From positions 1-64,000 of the forward strand of contig NZ_QKYW01000003.1 of NCBI RefSeq assembly GCF_003253735.1: 64,000 bases of DNA. Reading direction: 5' to 3'. How positions within the stretch are numbered: position 1 is the first letter of the stretch; each line of letters begins with the position of its first letter. The DNA is from Pseudomonas sp. URMO17WK12:I2 (lineage in GTDB: Bacteria > Pseudomonadota > Gammaproteobacteria > Pseudomonadales > Pseudomonadaceae). The notes below the pieces were generated by a model. The model was not told the origin of the DNA. It worked only from the letters and a program-made list of their open reading frames with translations, and searched no databases. The position numbers and the translations under genes are program-made. This document shows, piece after piece, positions 54,135 through 62,436 of the stretch.

Positions 54135-55661
54135 TCAATCCTTCAGGAAGGCTTTGAAGCGGAACAGTTCGGTCAGGCGGTAGCCGCGATAGCGACCCAT
54201 GGCCAGCATGAAACCCACCAGGATCAGCAGGATCGCCGGGAAGGTGAACACGAAGTAAACCAGCTCCGGCACGGTCATTAGCAGATGCGCGATGGTTGCC
54301 GCGAACAGGGTGCCGATGGCGACCTTGAAGGCGTGGCTGCCGCCGCGTTCTTCCCAGGTGATCGACAGGCGTTCGATGGTCATGGTCAGAATCACCATCG
54401 GGAACAGGGCGACGGACAAGCCGCGCTCCAGGCCCAGCTTGTGGCTGAACAGGCTGATGGTGGCGATCAGGACCACCACGAAGGTCAGTACCACCGATAG
54501 CCTTGGCAGCATCTGTAGCTTCAGGTGCTCGAGATAGGAGCGCAGCGACAGGCCCAGCGCGGTGATCACCGTGAACAGGAATATCCCGAAGCCCAGCTGG
54601 GTTTCACGGAAGGCCAGGGCGATCAGCACCGGGGTGAAGGTACCCAAGGTCTGCAGGCCGCCGAGGTTGCGCAGGATCAGGATCACCAGGACGCCGATGG
54701 GGATCATCACCATGATCATGAAGGTCTGCTGGGTCTGCAGCGGCAGGCCGTACAGCGAGTACTCCAGGAAGTCGGCGTCGGTGTTTTCGTCGGTCAGTTG
54801 CGCGAGGCGAATGGCGTTCATCTCGCTGTTGTTGAGGGTGAAGGTGGTGGTGGCCTGACGACCGCCATCGAGGGTGATCAGCGGCTCGTCACCGGTCCAC
54901 CAGACCAGGCGATCGGCCGGCAGGCCCTGCTCGCCGGTTTCCGGGTTGAAGTACAGCCAGCGGTCGCCGTTGAAGCTGCGCAGCCACAGCTCCGGGCTCT
55001 GCTGGATGTCGGCAGCCAGGCGGATGGTGTGTACGCGCTCCATCGGCACATGGGCGATGGACAGCAGCAGCTCTACGGCCTGGGCCTTCTTGATGGTCGA
55101 GGCATCGCCGCCGAGCAGCAGCTTGGCGTTGTCGTCGTTGGTGTTGTTGACGCGCTTGATGGTCTCGCTGATGAAGGTCTCGACGTCGGCCGAGTGCTGG
55201 CGAATCGGCGCGAGCAGCGCCTCGGCGGCGATCTTCTCGGGGCCTTCGACCGGAATGCTGTCACGGAAGATCGGGCCCTTGGCCTTGGCCTGCTCACCGC
55301 TGTAGCGCTTGGTCAGCACCAGGCGGTAGTAGAGGGTCTGTTTGCCACTGGCACGGCGCGCCGACCAGGTGACCTTGCGGTTGCCATCGGCACGGTTGAC
55401 GCTCACCCCGTAGTTGTTGGAGATGAAGCTCTCGTTGAGGCTGACATAGTCCTGGTTCAGCGGCGGCACGAACATCTGCAGCTTGATCGGGTCGCGGCCA
55501 TTGGCCTGGAATTCGACCCGGGTGTCGATGTTCCAGAGGTCGTCGGTTTCGTCACTGCTGACCGGAATGCCGAGAATGAAAATCTGATAGGCCGTAATCA
55601 GAACGCCCAGGCTCACCAGAATGGTGATCAGGATTTTCAGATGCAGGGTAAGAGAGCGCAT
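54135..55661 (-). CDS. Inactive transglutaminase-like protein fused to seven TM helices
   Basis: 508 residues: N-terminal helix (about 11-31), a periplasmic domain of about 260 residues resembling transglutaminase core but without a clear Cys-His-Asp triad, and seven C-terminal membrane helices (LGIPVSS... to VYFVFTFPAILLILVGF) starting near residue 300. Proteins of this architecture are conserved in gamma-proteobacteria beside ATP-grasp and retropepsin-like genes. It would present a periplasmic sensing domain with a membrane channel-like or receptor-like part. Function not known. Confidence 0.82.
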   Translation of the reverse strand: MRSLTLHLKILITILVSLGVLITAYQIFILGIPVSSDETDDLWNIDTRVEFQANGRDPIKLQMFVPPLNQDYVSLNESFISNNYGVSVNRADGNRKVTWSARRASGKQTLYYRLVLTKRYSGEQAKAKGPIFRDSIPVEGPEKIAAEALLAPIRQHSADVETFISETIKRVNNTNDDNAKLLLGGDASTIKKAQAVELLLSIAHVPMERVHTIRLAADIQQSPELWLRSFNGDRWLYFNPETGEQGLPADRLVWWTGDEPLITLDGGRQATTTFTLNNSEMNAIRLAQLTDENTDADFLEYSLYGLPLQTQQTFMIMVMIPIGVLVILILRNLGGLQTLGTFTPVLIALAFRETQLGFGIFLFTVITALGLSLRSYLEHLKLQMLPRLSVVLTFVVVLIATISLFSHKLGLERGLSVALFPMVILTMTIERLSITWEERGGSHAFKVAIGTLFAATIAHLLMTVPELVYFVFTFPAILLILVGFMLAMGRYRGYRLTELFRFKAFLKD

Positions 55662-55666
55662 GGGGA

Positions 55667-56197
55667 TTACTCGCCGGATTTTGCGTTGGAGCAGTCAGGT
55701 TTCCCTGCTGCGTATTTTAGGCTGGGGTCGACCAGCGCATCGAAGCGCTTGAGCGCGTCGGAGCCGATCAAAAGCGGGTATTGGAAGGCACTGCGATCGG
55801 TAAGGTTCACTTCGATCTGGCGCTTGACGTTACCCATGCACACGTCCAGTTCGATGACCGGGCGCGCGGTATAGGTCTTCTCGTCATCCTCGTCGACATC
55901 ACCCGCGCGGCGCTTGATCTTGCTGATGCGTGCCAGCGGGCGCTCGATCGGGTGCGCGTGGGCATCGTCGATCGCCAGGTAGAAGCGCACCCAGCGTTCG
56001 CCGTCGCGCTTGAAGCGCTCGATGTCGCGGGCGCTGAGCGAGGCGGTCTGGGCGCCAGTGTCGAGTTTGGCCGCCACTTGCACGTCGATGTCGAGGCTGA
56101 CGTGTTCGTTTAGACCGTAGATGGTTTTGTCCGCGGCGATGGCGTGGCAGGACAGCGCCAGCAAGCAGGGCAGAGTCGTTAGGAAATGAAGTCTCAT
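55667..56197 (-). CDS. Retropepsin-like periplasmic aspartic protease (PF05618 family)
   Basis: 176 residues. Signal peptide (1-21, ending AIA), then a small retropepsin-like domain with the Asp motif AAKLDTGAQTASLSA. The 'ATP-dependent zinc protease' name often given to the family is a misnomer. The ATG at 56197 has AAGGA upstream; 56254 is the longer alternative. First gene of the operon; the set is conserved and, in my recollection, linked in the literature to osmotic tolerance, which I cannot verify here. The 216 bp upstream (56198-56413) contain no other gene. Confidence 0.82.
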   Translation of the reverse strand: MRLHFLTTLPCLLALSCHAIAADKTIYGLNEHVSLDIDVQVAAKLDTGAQTASLSARDIERFKRDGERWVRFYLAIDDAHAHPIERPLARISKIKRRAGDVDEDDEKTYTARPVIELDVCMGNVKRQIEVNLTDRSAFQYPLLIGSDALKRFDALVDPSLKYAAGKPDCSNAKSGE

Positions 56198-56413
56198 GGG
56201 TCCTTGAGTCGGTGAAGCGATGGACGATCCATGCGCCATTGAAGACGGCCTCATGGCCGCTTCTACGGCGGCCAGGGGCGAAATGAGGCGAAGTCTAGCA
56301 TGGCCTGCAAAGGTGCTGACAGTTGCTTGTATGCCAGGGTGTGCGGGCCACCGGGACGCGGTGGGAGGGGCGAGTAACCGACAGATACCCGCCCTGCAGG
56401 GCGATGCCTCGCC

Positions 56414-57541
56414 TCAGGCCAGTGCCTGTTGGCGCGCCGGGTCGTTCTTCAGCGCCTCGAACTCGGCGAAGGACACCAGACGCTGGCGCTCGGCGTCCCA
56501 TAGTTTGAGGTTCAGGCAGCGCCAGATATCCCGTGGATGCAGGGACGTGACGATAGGGGACTGCAAGGCGGTAATCGCCGCCATGGCTTCTGGCAGGCGA
56601 TAGAACGGGATGCTCGAATTGGCGTGGTGCACGTGGTGGTAGCCGATATTGGCCGTGAACCAGGCCATCAGCGGCCCGGTGTGCATGTAGCTCGAGGAGT
56701 GCACGGCGGTGGCGGTGTAGTTCCATTGCTCTGGGCTCAGGTAGCGAGCGCCTGGAAAGTTGTGCTGGCAATAGAACATGTACACGCCCAGCGCCGAGCC
56801 GACCAGATGCGGCACCAGCAGTGCGAACAGCAAGATGTCCGCTGCGTTAATCGCCAGAAAGGCCACGCTGCCGATGTTCAGGCCCAGAGCGAGCAGGGCC
56901 CAGGGGCGGTGGCGCGGCTGGGTGAGCAGCGACACCACGCAGATGCTGAACACGAAGATGGTCTGCGAACCCAGCAGGATCATCAGGGGATGACGGGCGA
57001 TCCGGTAGCGCAGGCGTTTCCAGCTGTCGGCGCGCTGGTATTCATCAGTGGACAGCAACGGGAAGGTGCCCAGGTCGGTGTGGGTCGACAACAACGGCCA
57101 GCGGCCGTTTTCCGCACCCACGTACTGGCAGCTGTGGCCGTGGTGGTAGTCGTGTGACTGGCGCCACAGGCTGGGCGGCGCCATGAGCAGCAGGCCGAAA
57201 GCCTTGAAGAACAGCGCGGCGAATCGCGAGCCGCGCAGGAAGGCGCCATGCATATGGTCGTGGTACAGCACGAACAGACGCACCACGGCCAAGCCCAGCA
57301 GCACACCCGACAGCAGGCGCAACGGCCAAGCCAGCGCGCTCACGGCGCCTGCGCTGAACAAGGCGATCACTGCCAGGGTGATGAAGAAATGTCGCCAGCT
57401 GGTGAAACGGTTCTCCTGAGTGAAGGGCTGGGTCTGACGCAGGATGTCCTTGGCGTACTGGCGCAATTGCTCGGCGTCCATGGCATCGGTGGGCCAGGGC
57501 AGCGGACAGTTCGCTGGCGCTTGCTCGATTGCTTTGCTCAT
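56414..57541 (-). CDS. Membrane fatty acid desaturase
   Basis: 375 residues with the three histidine boxes of membrane-bound di-iron desaturases: HDHMH (about residue 95), HDYHH (about 128) and HHVHH (about 300), plus four to six membrane helices. It inserts a double bond into a fatty acyl chain using electrons from a ferredoxin or cytochrome b5-like partner. It lies 13 bp downstream of the amidase gene on the same strand, which itself diverges from the acyl-AMP ligase cluster, so it may modify the acyl chain used there. The start at 57541 follows GAGGACC. Confidence 0.88.
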   Translation of the reverse strand: MSKAIEQAPANCPLPWPTDAMDAEQLRQYAKDILRQTQPFTQENRFTSWRHFFITLAVIALFSAGAVSALAWPLRLLSGVLLGLAVVRLFVLYHDHMHGAFLRGSRFAALFFKAFGLLLMAPPSLWRQSHDYHHGHSCQYVGAENGRWPLLSTHTDLGTFPLLSTDEYQRADSWKRLRYRIARHPLMILLGSQTIFVFSICVVSLLTQPRHRPWALLALGLNIGSVAFLAINAADILLFALLVPHLVGSALGVYMFYCQHNFPGARYLSPEQWNYTATAVHSSSYMHTGPLMAWFTANIGYHHVHHANSSIPFYRLPEAMAAITALQSPIVTSLHPRDIWRCLNLKLWDAERQRLVSFAEFEALKNDPARQQALA

Positions 57542-57554
57542 GTCAGGTCCTCGC

Positions 57555-59015
57555 TCAGGCCACCGCCGCTTCGCTGACCGCCGCCGTGTCCGGCAGCGGT
57601 TCGCGGTGTTGCCATGGGCGGGCTTGTTCCAACTGCGCCGCCAGCCTGAACAGCAGGGCCTCATCGCCGGCGGCGGCGCTGAACATCAGGCCGATCGGCA
57701 GGCCCTCGGCGTTCCAGTGCAGCGGCAAGGAAATAGCCGGTTGGCCAGAGGCGTTCTGGATGGCGGTGAAGGGGCTGTAGTCGATGATCGGCGCGTAGGC
57801 TTTCTCCAGATCCTGTTCATGGATGTCTATGCAGCCATTGCGTAGCGGTGGCGTGGCCAGGGTCGGGGTCAGCCAACAGTCGTAGCGCAGGTGAAACTGG
57901 GCCATTTGCCGGCCGACCTGCTGCGCTACCAGCTCGGACAACTGATATTCCACCGCGCTGACGGCCAGCCCGCGCTGGTGCACGGCCTGGGTCAGGCCTT
58001 CGAGCTCGTGGGGCTGCGGGCGACGCCCCAGCTGCATGGCCATCAGCTCCACGGCGAAGGCGATACCGGAAAACCACAGCGTGGCGAAGGCCTGATTGAA
58101 CGTCGCGGCGTCGATCTCGGGCTGCGCTTCCTCGACCTCATGGCCCAGGGCCTCAAGCAGCGCCGCAGTACGTTCCACCGCCTCGATGCAGTCGGCGTGC
58201 AGGGGACGCCCGTAAAGGTCAACGCGGGAAAAGGCGATGCGCAGACGCCCGGGTTGCCGCCGGGTTTCGTCGAGAAAGGCACCACTCACCGGTGGCGCCC
58301 GGTAGGGGTCGCCGGGCACCGCGCCGTGCGTGGCGTCGAGTAGCGCAGCGCTGTCGCGCACGCTACGGGTCAGCACGTTTTCGTCGAGCAGCCCGCTGAG
58401 CAGTTCACCGAAGTCCGGGGCCATGGAGTTGCGTGCCCGGGTGGGCTTGAGCCCCACCAGGCCGCAACACGACGCCGGGATGCGAATCGAGCCGCCGCCA
58501 TCGTTGCCATGGGCAGCCGGTACCATGCGCGCCGCCACTGCCGCTGCTGCGCCGCCACTTGAGCCGCCGGTGGAGTAGGCGAGGTTCCAGGGGTTGCGTG
58601 CGGCACCGTAGTAGTCGCTCTCGGTGGTCGGCAGGATGCCGAACTCCGGGGTATTGGTCTTGCCGACGAACACCAGGCCGGCACGGCGAAAGCGCGCCAC
58701 CAGCTCGCAGTCCTGGGTCATCAGGCGCTCGTGCAGCAGGCGCGAAGACAGCCGAGACGGCATGCCACGGCAGTCGCCGAGGATGTCCTTGAGCAGGAAG
58801 GGTACGCCGTGCAGGGGGCCGTGGGTGCCTGCGGGCGTATCGAGCGACTGGCGTGCCAGGTCGTAGGCCTTGTGAACCACTGCGTTGACGGCAGGGTTGC
58901 AGGTTTCGATGCGGCGTATCGCCGCCTCGAGCACTTCATGGGCGCCGACCTGCTTGCTACGGATCAGCTCGGCCAGGCCGATGGCGTCGTATTGCGGGTA
59001 TTCGCTGAAAGACAC
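57555..59015 (-). CDS. Amidase (amidase signature family)
   Basis: 486 residues with the Ser-cisSer-Lys triad: Lys76 (FLLKDILGD), cis-Ser152 in [11 protein letters not shown], nucleophile Ser176 in [11 protein letters not shown]. Amidase signature enzymes hydrolyse amides, ureas and acyl-amino bonds, including fatty acid amides. No indole-acetamide or Gln-tRNA (GatA-like partner) genes are near. Divergent from the FAAL gene across 319 bp containing LuxR-like box 1, and first gene of the amidase-desaturase operon. It might release or remodel the lipid product; unproven. Confidence 0.9.
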   Translation of the reverse strand: MSFSEYPQYDAIGLAELIRSKQVGAHEVLEAAIRRIETCNPAVNAVVHKAYDLARQSLDTPAGTHGPLHGVPFLLKDILGDCRGMPSRLSSRLLHERLMTQDCELVARFRRAGLVFVGKTNTPEFGILPTTESDYYGAARNPWNLAYSTGGSSGGAAAAVAARMVPAAHGNDGGGSIRIPASCCGLVGLKPTRARNSMAPDFGELLSGLLDENVLTRSVRDSAALLDATHGAVPGDPYRAPPVSGAFLDETRRQPGRLRIAFSRVDLYGRPLHADCIEAVERTAALLEALGHEVEEAQPEIDAATFNQAFATLWFSGIAFAVELMAMQLGRRPQPHELEGLTQAVHQRGLAVSAVEYQLSELVAQQVGRQMAQFHLRYDCWLTPTLATPPLRNGCIDIHEQDLEKAYAPIIDYSPFTAIQNASGQPAISLPLHWNAEGLPIGLMFSAAAGDEALLFRLAAQLEQARPWQHREPLPDTAAVSEAAVA

Positions 59016-59200
59016 TGGGCTTCCCTCCGTACGCCGTCACCGGTCTGCAGAGGACCGCCGCAAGGGCGCAACTATCATTGAATCCAGAGGCATCGGCGAT
59101 CCGTCGTGGCAGCCGGGGAGGGCTGTGGCGTGGTGGACCGACGCTGCACCTGGGCGGGCAATCGGGAGCCATTATTGGGGGGCGTTTCGCGTCGTCGGTA

Positions 59201-59218
59201 TACGCCGTATGGAGTATT
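59201..59218. promoter_or_regulatory. LuxR-cluster box 1 (TACGCC-N4-GGAGTA)
   Basis: TACGCCGTATGGAGTATT, 117 bp before the acyl-AMP ligase start and 185 bp before the divergent amidase start. It is a near-palindrome (TACkCC / GGAGTA) and matches 15 of 18 bases of box 2 at 62043-62060. A LuxR-type regulator gene lies in the same operon, so a cognate binding site is inferred. Confidence 0.65.
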
Positions 59219-59253
59219 CCTTTCGCGACCTCCCTTTCACAGGATGGTGGCGC

Positions 59254-59319
59254 ATGGAAATGCACACGAAGCGTCTAGAGAGCACGCTCTCGACCATGAC
59301 GCTGAAGGATTCCGCATGA
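59254..59319 (+). CDS. Leader ORF A, 21 residues
   Basis: Short frame MEMHTKRLESTLSTMTLKDS-A in the FAAL leader. Its stop overlaps the start of leader ORF B by four bases (ATGA). AGGATGG-type purines lie before the ATG. It may be a translated leader that regulates the ligase by coupling or attenuation; there is no stretch of repeated codons. Chance is possible. Confidence 0.3.
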   Translation: MEMHTKRLESTLSTMTLKDSA

Positions 59320-59348
59320 GCGAGAGAATAATAAATGGTGCAGATTAA
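59316..59348 (+). CDS. Leader ORF B, 10 residues
   Basis: Ten-residue frame MSERIINGAD with AAGGA eight bases before its ATG. Its stop lies 11 bases inside the acyl-AMP ligase frame (ligase ATG at 59335), so ribosomes ending here could reinitiate at the ligase. This would explain the weak ribosome site of the ligase itself. Conservation needed to decide. Confidence 0.3.
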   Translation: MSERIINGAD

Positions 59349-61170
59349 GCAGGATGGCGACGGTTTCCTTTACACCCATTTTTCCGAGTGCCTGAGACAC
59401 CACGCACGAGCCACGCCGGATCGGCTCGCCTACCGCTTTCTCGCCGATGGCGAAGACAGCCTGACCATCACCTTCGCAGAGCTGGATACGGCAGTACGCG
59501 CCCTGGCGGCGCTGCTGCAGGCGCGCTACAGCCCCGGTGAGCGGGTGCTGATCCTGCTGCGCCCCGGGCTTGGTTATGTCACCGCTTTCATGGGGTGTCT
59601 CTATGCCGGGTTGGTGGCGGTGCCAGCCTACCCGCCGGGGGCCACCAAGACCCTGGGGCGTCTGGAGGGCATTCTCGACGACTGCCAGCCAGTGGCCGCC
59701 CTGGTGGCTGGCGGTGATGTGCGTGAAATCGCCGTGAGCCTCGCCGCAGTGGCGCCGCAGACGGACATTCTCGACCTCGATAACCTGGATAAGCGGCATG
59801 CAGAAAGTTGGCAGCCGGTCGTGGGGCAGCGCAGTGATCCAGCCTTCCTGCAGTACACCTCGGGCTCGACCGGCAACCCGAAGGGCGTGATCATCAGCCA
59901 CGGTAACCTGATCCATAACTCGCAGTGCATCAGCGATACCTTCGGCATTTGCGCTGACAGCCATATCGGCAGCTGGCTACCGCCTTACCACGACATGGGC
60001 TTGATCGGCGGCATTCTGCAGGCCCTGTATGTCGGCTGCCCGGCGACCCTGATGACGCCCATCGCTTTCCTGCAGCGCCCCCTGCGTTGGCTGCAGATGA
60101 TCAGTCGCTACCGGGTCACGGTCAGTGGCGGCCCGAACTTCGCGTATGAACTGTGCGCCCGCAAAGTGCGCGCCGAAGACCTGCAAGCGCTCGATCTGAG
60201 TTGCTGGGCCGTGGCCTACAACGGCGCCGAGCAGGTTCGGGCCAGGACCCTGCATGCCTTCGCCGACAAATTCGCAGCCTGTGGCTTGCAGGCTGGCGCG
60301 CTGTTTCCCTGCTACGGCCTGGCCGAAGGAACCTTGCTGGTGACCGGCAACGGCCTTGCACGCGGCGCGGTCGTGCGCAGCTTTCATGCCGACCTGCTGG
60401 AGCACAACCGCGCGGTGCCGCTGGCGGTCGGTCAGCCGGCCGAGGGGCGGCTGCGCACCCTGGTCAGCAGCGGGCGGCCGACTCCGGGGCTGGAACCCTT
60501 CATCTGTGACCCCGACAGTGAGCGGCGCCTGAGCGACGGGCAGGTCGGCGAGATCTGTATCGTTGGCCACAGCGTTTCTGCCGGCTACTGGCAGCGGCCG
60601 GACAGCACTGCCGAGGCATTCCGGCCCGCGCACGTGCAGCAGACCCCCTGGCCGCGATTCTTTCGCACCGGTGACCTGGGCTTCATGCTCGAGGGCGAGC
60701 TGTATGTCAGTGGCCGAGTGAAGGATCTGATCATCCTCAATGGCGTCAACCACCACCCGGGCGACATCGAGTGTTCGGTGTTGCGTGCCCATGAAGGCTT
60801 CAGGCCCGACGGCGCAGCGGCGTTCAGCATCGATATGGACGACGGCGAGCGGTTGGTGGTGGTTCAGGAAGTGGAGCGCCGCGCCGTACGCGGGCTGGAC
60901 GTGGCCAAGGTGCTGGGCGAGATTCGTGCAGCGCTGTGGCAGCAGCACCGTCTGGCGCAGCCCTGGCTGCTCTTGGTGAGTGGCGGCACGCTACCGCGAA
61001 CCTCCAGTGGCAAGGTGCGTCGGCAGGATTGCCGGCGCCTGTTCGGCGCCTATCTGCAGGCGTTGGCGGCAGGCGAAGCGGTACCACTGCAGCAGCGGGT
61101 GATCGCGGTGGAGCAGGGCGGACAACTGCGTGTCGAGCAGGGATCGCCTCAACGGGAGCTGGCGGTATGA
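59335..61170 (+). CDS. Fatty acyl-AMP ligase (FAAL-like)
   Basis: 611 residues of the ANL adenylating superfamily, FAAL branch. It activates a free fatty acid as acyl-adenylate and passes it to a phosphopantetheine carrier. Motifs: A3 QYTSGSTGNPKGVIISHGN (about 180-197), PPYHDMGLIGG, A5 FPCYGLAEGTL, A7 FRTGDLGFM (about 443) and A10 Lys in PRTSSGKVRRQ. The gene ends by an ATGA overlap with the LuxR gene and lies one gene before a stand-alone ACP. Start ATG 59335 has only GAGAG upstream, but an overlapping leader ORF may compensate. Confidence 0.92.
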   Translation: MVQIKQDGDGFLYTHFSECLRHHARATPDRLAYRFLADGEDSLTITFAELDTAVRALAALLQARYSPGERVLILLRPGLGYVTAFMGCLYAGLVAVPAYPPGATKTLGRLEGILDDCQPVAALVAGGDVREIAVSLAAVAPQTDILDLDNLDKRHAESWQPVVGQRSDPAFLQYTSGSTGNPKGVIISHGNLIHNSQCISDTFGICADSHIGSWLPPYHDMGLIGGILQALYVGCPATLMTPIAFLQRPLRWLQMISRYRVTVSGGPNFAYELCARKVRAEDLQALDLSCWAVAYNGAEQVRARTLHAFADKFAACGLQAGALFPCYGLAEGTLLVTGNGLARGAVVRSFHADLLEHNRAVPLAVGQPAEGRLRTLVSSGRPTPGLEPFICDPDSERRLSDGQVGEICIVGHSVSAGYWQRPDSTAEAFRPAHVQQTPWPRFFRTGDLGFMLEGELYVSGRVKDLIILNGVNHHPGDIECSVLRAHEGFRPDGAAAFSIDMDDGERLVVVQEVERRAVRGLDVAKVLGEIRAALWQQHRLAQPWLLLVSGGTLPRTSSGKVRRQDCRRLFGAYLQALAAGEAVPLQQRVIAVEQGGQLRVEQGSPQRELAV

Positions 61171-62030
61171 GGTCCCATCCCGCGCTGGAGCTCGCCCACC
61201 GGCAGCCGATGTTCTTTGCACTGCATTCGTTTCACGGGCAGCGCCCGCAGCCCCCGAAAAGTCGACTATTGCCACTGTTCTCGGCGGATCGTGAGCAACG
61301 ACAGACGCTCAGCCGCGTGCTCAACGCGATCACCTCGGCGACCAGCATCATCGAGTTGAAAGCGCGCACCCAGCAGGCGCTGCCATTGTTGCTGCCCTGC
61401 GAGAATTTCGTGTTCACCTGTGGTCATGTAAAAGCCCACCGGGTATTCATCAAACACCTGATTTCGGCTGATGCGGTCTCGGAGAACTATCTGCAGGACA
61501 TCGTCGGGCCGGACGGCATGATTCCTCCCTTGTGTCTCGATCCGATCGAGCACTGCGGTCTGCCGAAATTTACCTCGGTGTCGGCCCTCGACAGCGATAT
61601 CGACCAGATCTGGGCGGGCATCTTTCGCCGCTACGGCATTCGCAACCTGGCCTGGATGATTCTGCCTTGCCTGCACCGCAATGCCTTCTCGGCGTACTTC
61701 TTCCAGAACCTGCCGGCGTCGGTGATCCAGGAGTGCAAGGTGCGCATGGCCTTGCTCACCCCCTATGTGCATATCGCCCTCAACCGTACCCTTGGGGCTC
61801 GCCGCCTGCTCCAGCATTCGGGCGGCAAGGGCCGGGCGCAATGCCTGGCGCTGCTGTCTGCTCGCGAAATCGAGATTGCCCGCTGGGTCGCACGGGGCAA
61901 GACCAATTGGGAGATCGGGCAGATTCTGCACATCAGCGACAAGACCGTGAAAACCCACATGCAGAACATCTTCTCCAAGCTGCAGGCCACCAGCCGAGCG
62001 CAGATCGCTGCGCTGTTCGCGGACGCCTGA
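61167..62030 (+). CDS. LuxR-family transcriptional regulator
   Basis: 287 residues; C-terminal LuxR helix-turn-helix (about 222-282, LSAREIEIARWVARGKTNWEIGQILHISDKTVKTHMQNIFSKLQ). The N-terminal part is not an AHL-binding or receiver domain; it vaguely resembles the EpsA-type N-terminus of exopolysaccharide-associated regulators. The start overlaps the ligase stop (ATGA), so it is made with the ligase. Two near-identical palindromes, before the ligase and between this gene and the ACP gene, are its likely targets. Confidence 0.92.
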   Translation: MRSHPALELAHRQPMFFALHSFHGQRPQPPKSRLLPLFSADREQRQTLSRVLNAITSATSIIELKARTQQALPLLLPCENFVFTCGHVKAHRVFIKHLISADAVSENYLQDIVGPDGMIPPLCLDPIEHCGLPKFTSVSALDSDIDQIWAGIFRRYGIRNLAWMILPCLHRNAFSAYFFQNLPASVIQECKVRMALLTPYVHIALNRTLGARRLLQHSGGKGRAQCLALLSAREIEIARWVARGKTNWEIGQILHISDKTVKTHMQNIFSKLQATSRAQIAALFADA

Positions 62031-62042
62031 GCAGCGGCGCAG

Positions 62043-62060
62043 TACTCCCCATGGAGTATT
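62043..62060. promoter_or_regulatory. LuxR-cluster box 2 (TACTCC-N4-GGAGTA)
   Basis: TACTCCCCATGGAGTATT, a perfect TACTCC / GGAGTA palindrome 13 bp after the LuxR stop and 119 bp before the ACP start. It shares 15 of 18 bases with box 1 and nearly the same distance to its gene, supporting a second regulated promoter for ACP and aminotransferase. A hairpin, CGGCCCC (62142-62148) with GGGGCCG (62154-62160), sits between box and gene. Confidence 0.65.
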
Positions 62061-62178
62061 GAGGCGCACTCGCCAAGCGTGGAGCATCGAACCTGCGCAC
62101 AGCCACTGGCTAACGCGTGAAACCAAGCAGGATGCATGTGCCGGCCCCTTGCGGGGGCCGTGCACTCTGGAGGTCAAG

Positions 62179-62436
62179 GTGCACATCGACGATATAACCA
62201 CGGCCGTGATCGATACCCTGGCCAGGATGCTGGACATCGAGTCCACCGCGCTCGACCGCGAACGTTCGTTCCACGAAATGGGGCTGGATTCGGTTCTGCT
62301 GGTCGGATTATCCGCCGAGTTCGAGGATCGCTTCGGCGTTTCGCTGGACCCGGAATTCGCCTACCAGCACGACAGCGTACGCAAGATCAGCCAGCACCTG
62401 CATGGCCTGCTGAACGAAGAGGTGGCATACGCATGA
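62179..62436 (+). CDS. Acyl carrier protein, stand-alone
   Basis: 85 residues starting with GTG at 62179, preceded by GGAGG. The phosphopantetheine Ser38 is in MGLDSVLLVGLS, and the rest is a four-helix ACP (VIDTLARMLDIESTALD, EFEDRFGVSLDPE). It is not the fatty-acid-synthesis AcpP. It would carry the chain activated by the ligase. ATGA overlap with the aminotransferase gene indicates coupling. An in-frame upstream ATG at 62059 lies within the box region and is less likely. Confidence 0.92.
   Translation: MHIDDITTAVIDTLARMLDIESTALDRERSFHEMGLDSVLLVGLSAEFEDRFGVSLDPEFAYQHDSVRKISQHLHGLLNEEVAYA

Noticed and set aside
56392..56403. GCCCTGCAGGGC near 56395 as a desaturase terminator
   Set aside because: The palindrome is perfect but leaves no room for a loop and has no T run.
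61167..61830. AHL-binding (LuxI/LuxR quorum) domain in the cluster LuxR protein
   Set aside because: The N-terminal region lacks the conserved W-Y-D-P-W autoinducer-binding residues and no luxI gene is in view; it is called only LuxR-family.
62142..62160. Hairpin CGGCCCC/GGGGCCG as a terminator between the LuxR and ACP genes
   Set aside because: No T run follows and it lies 18 bp before the ACP start; kept only as a note within the box 2 entry.
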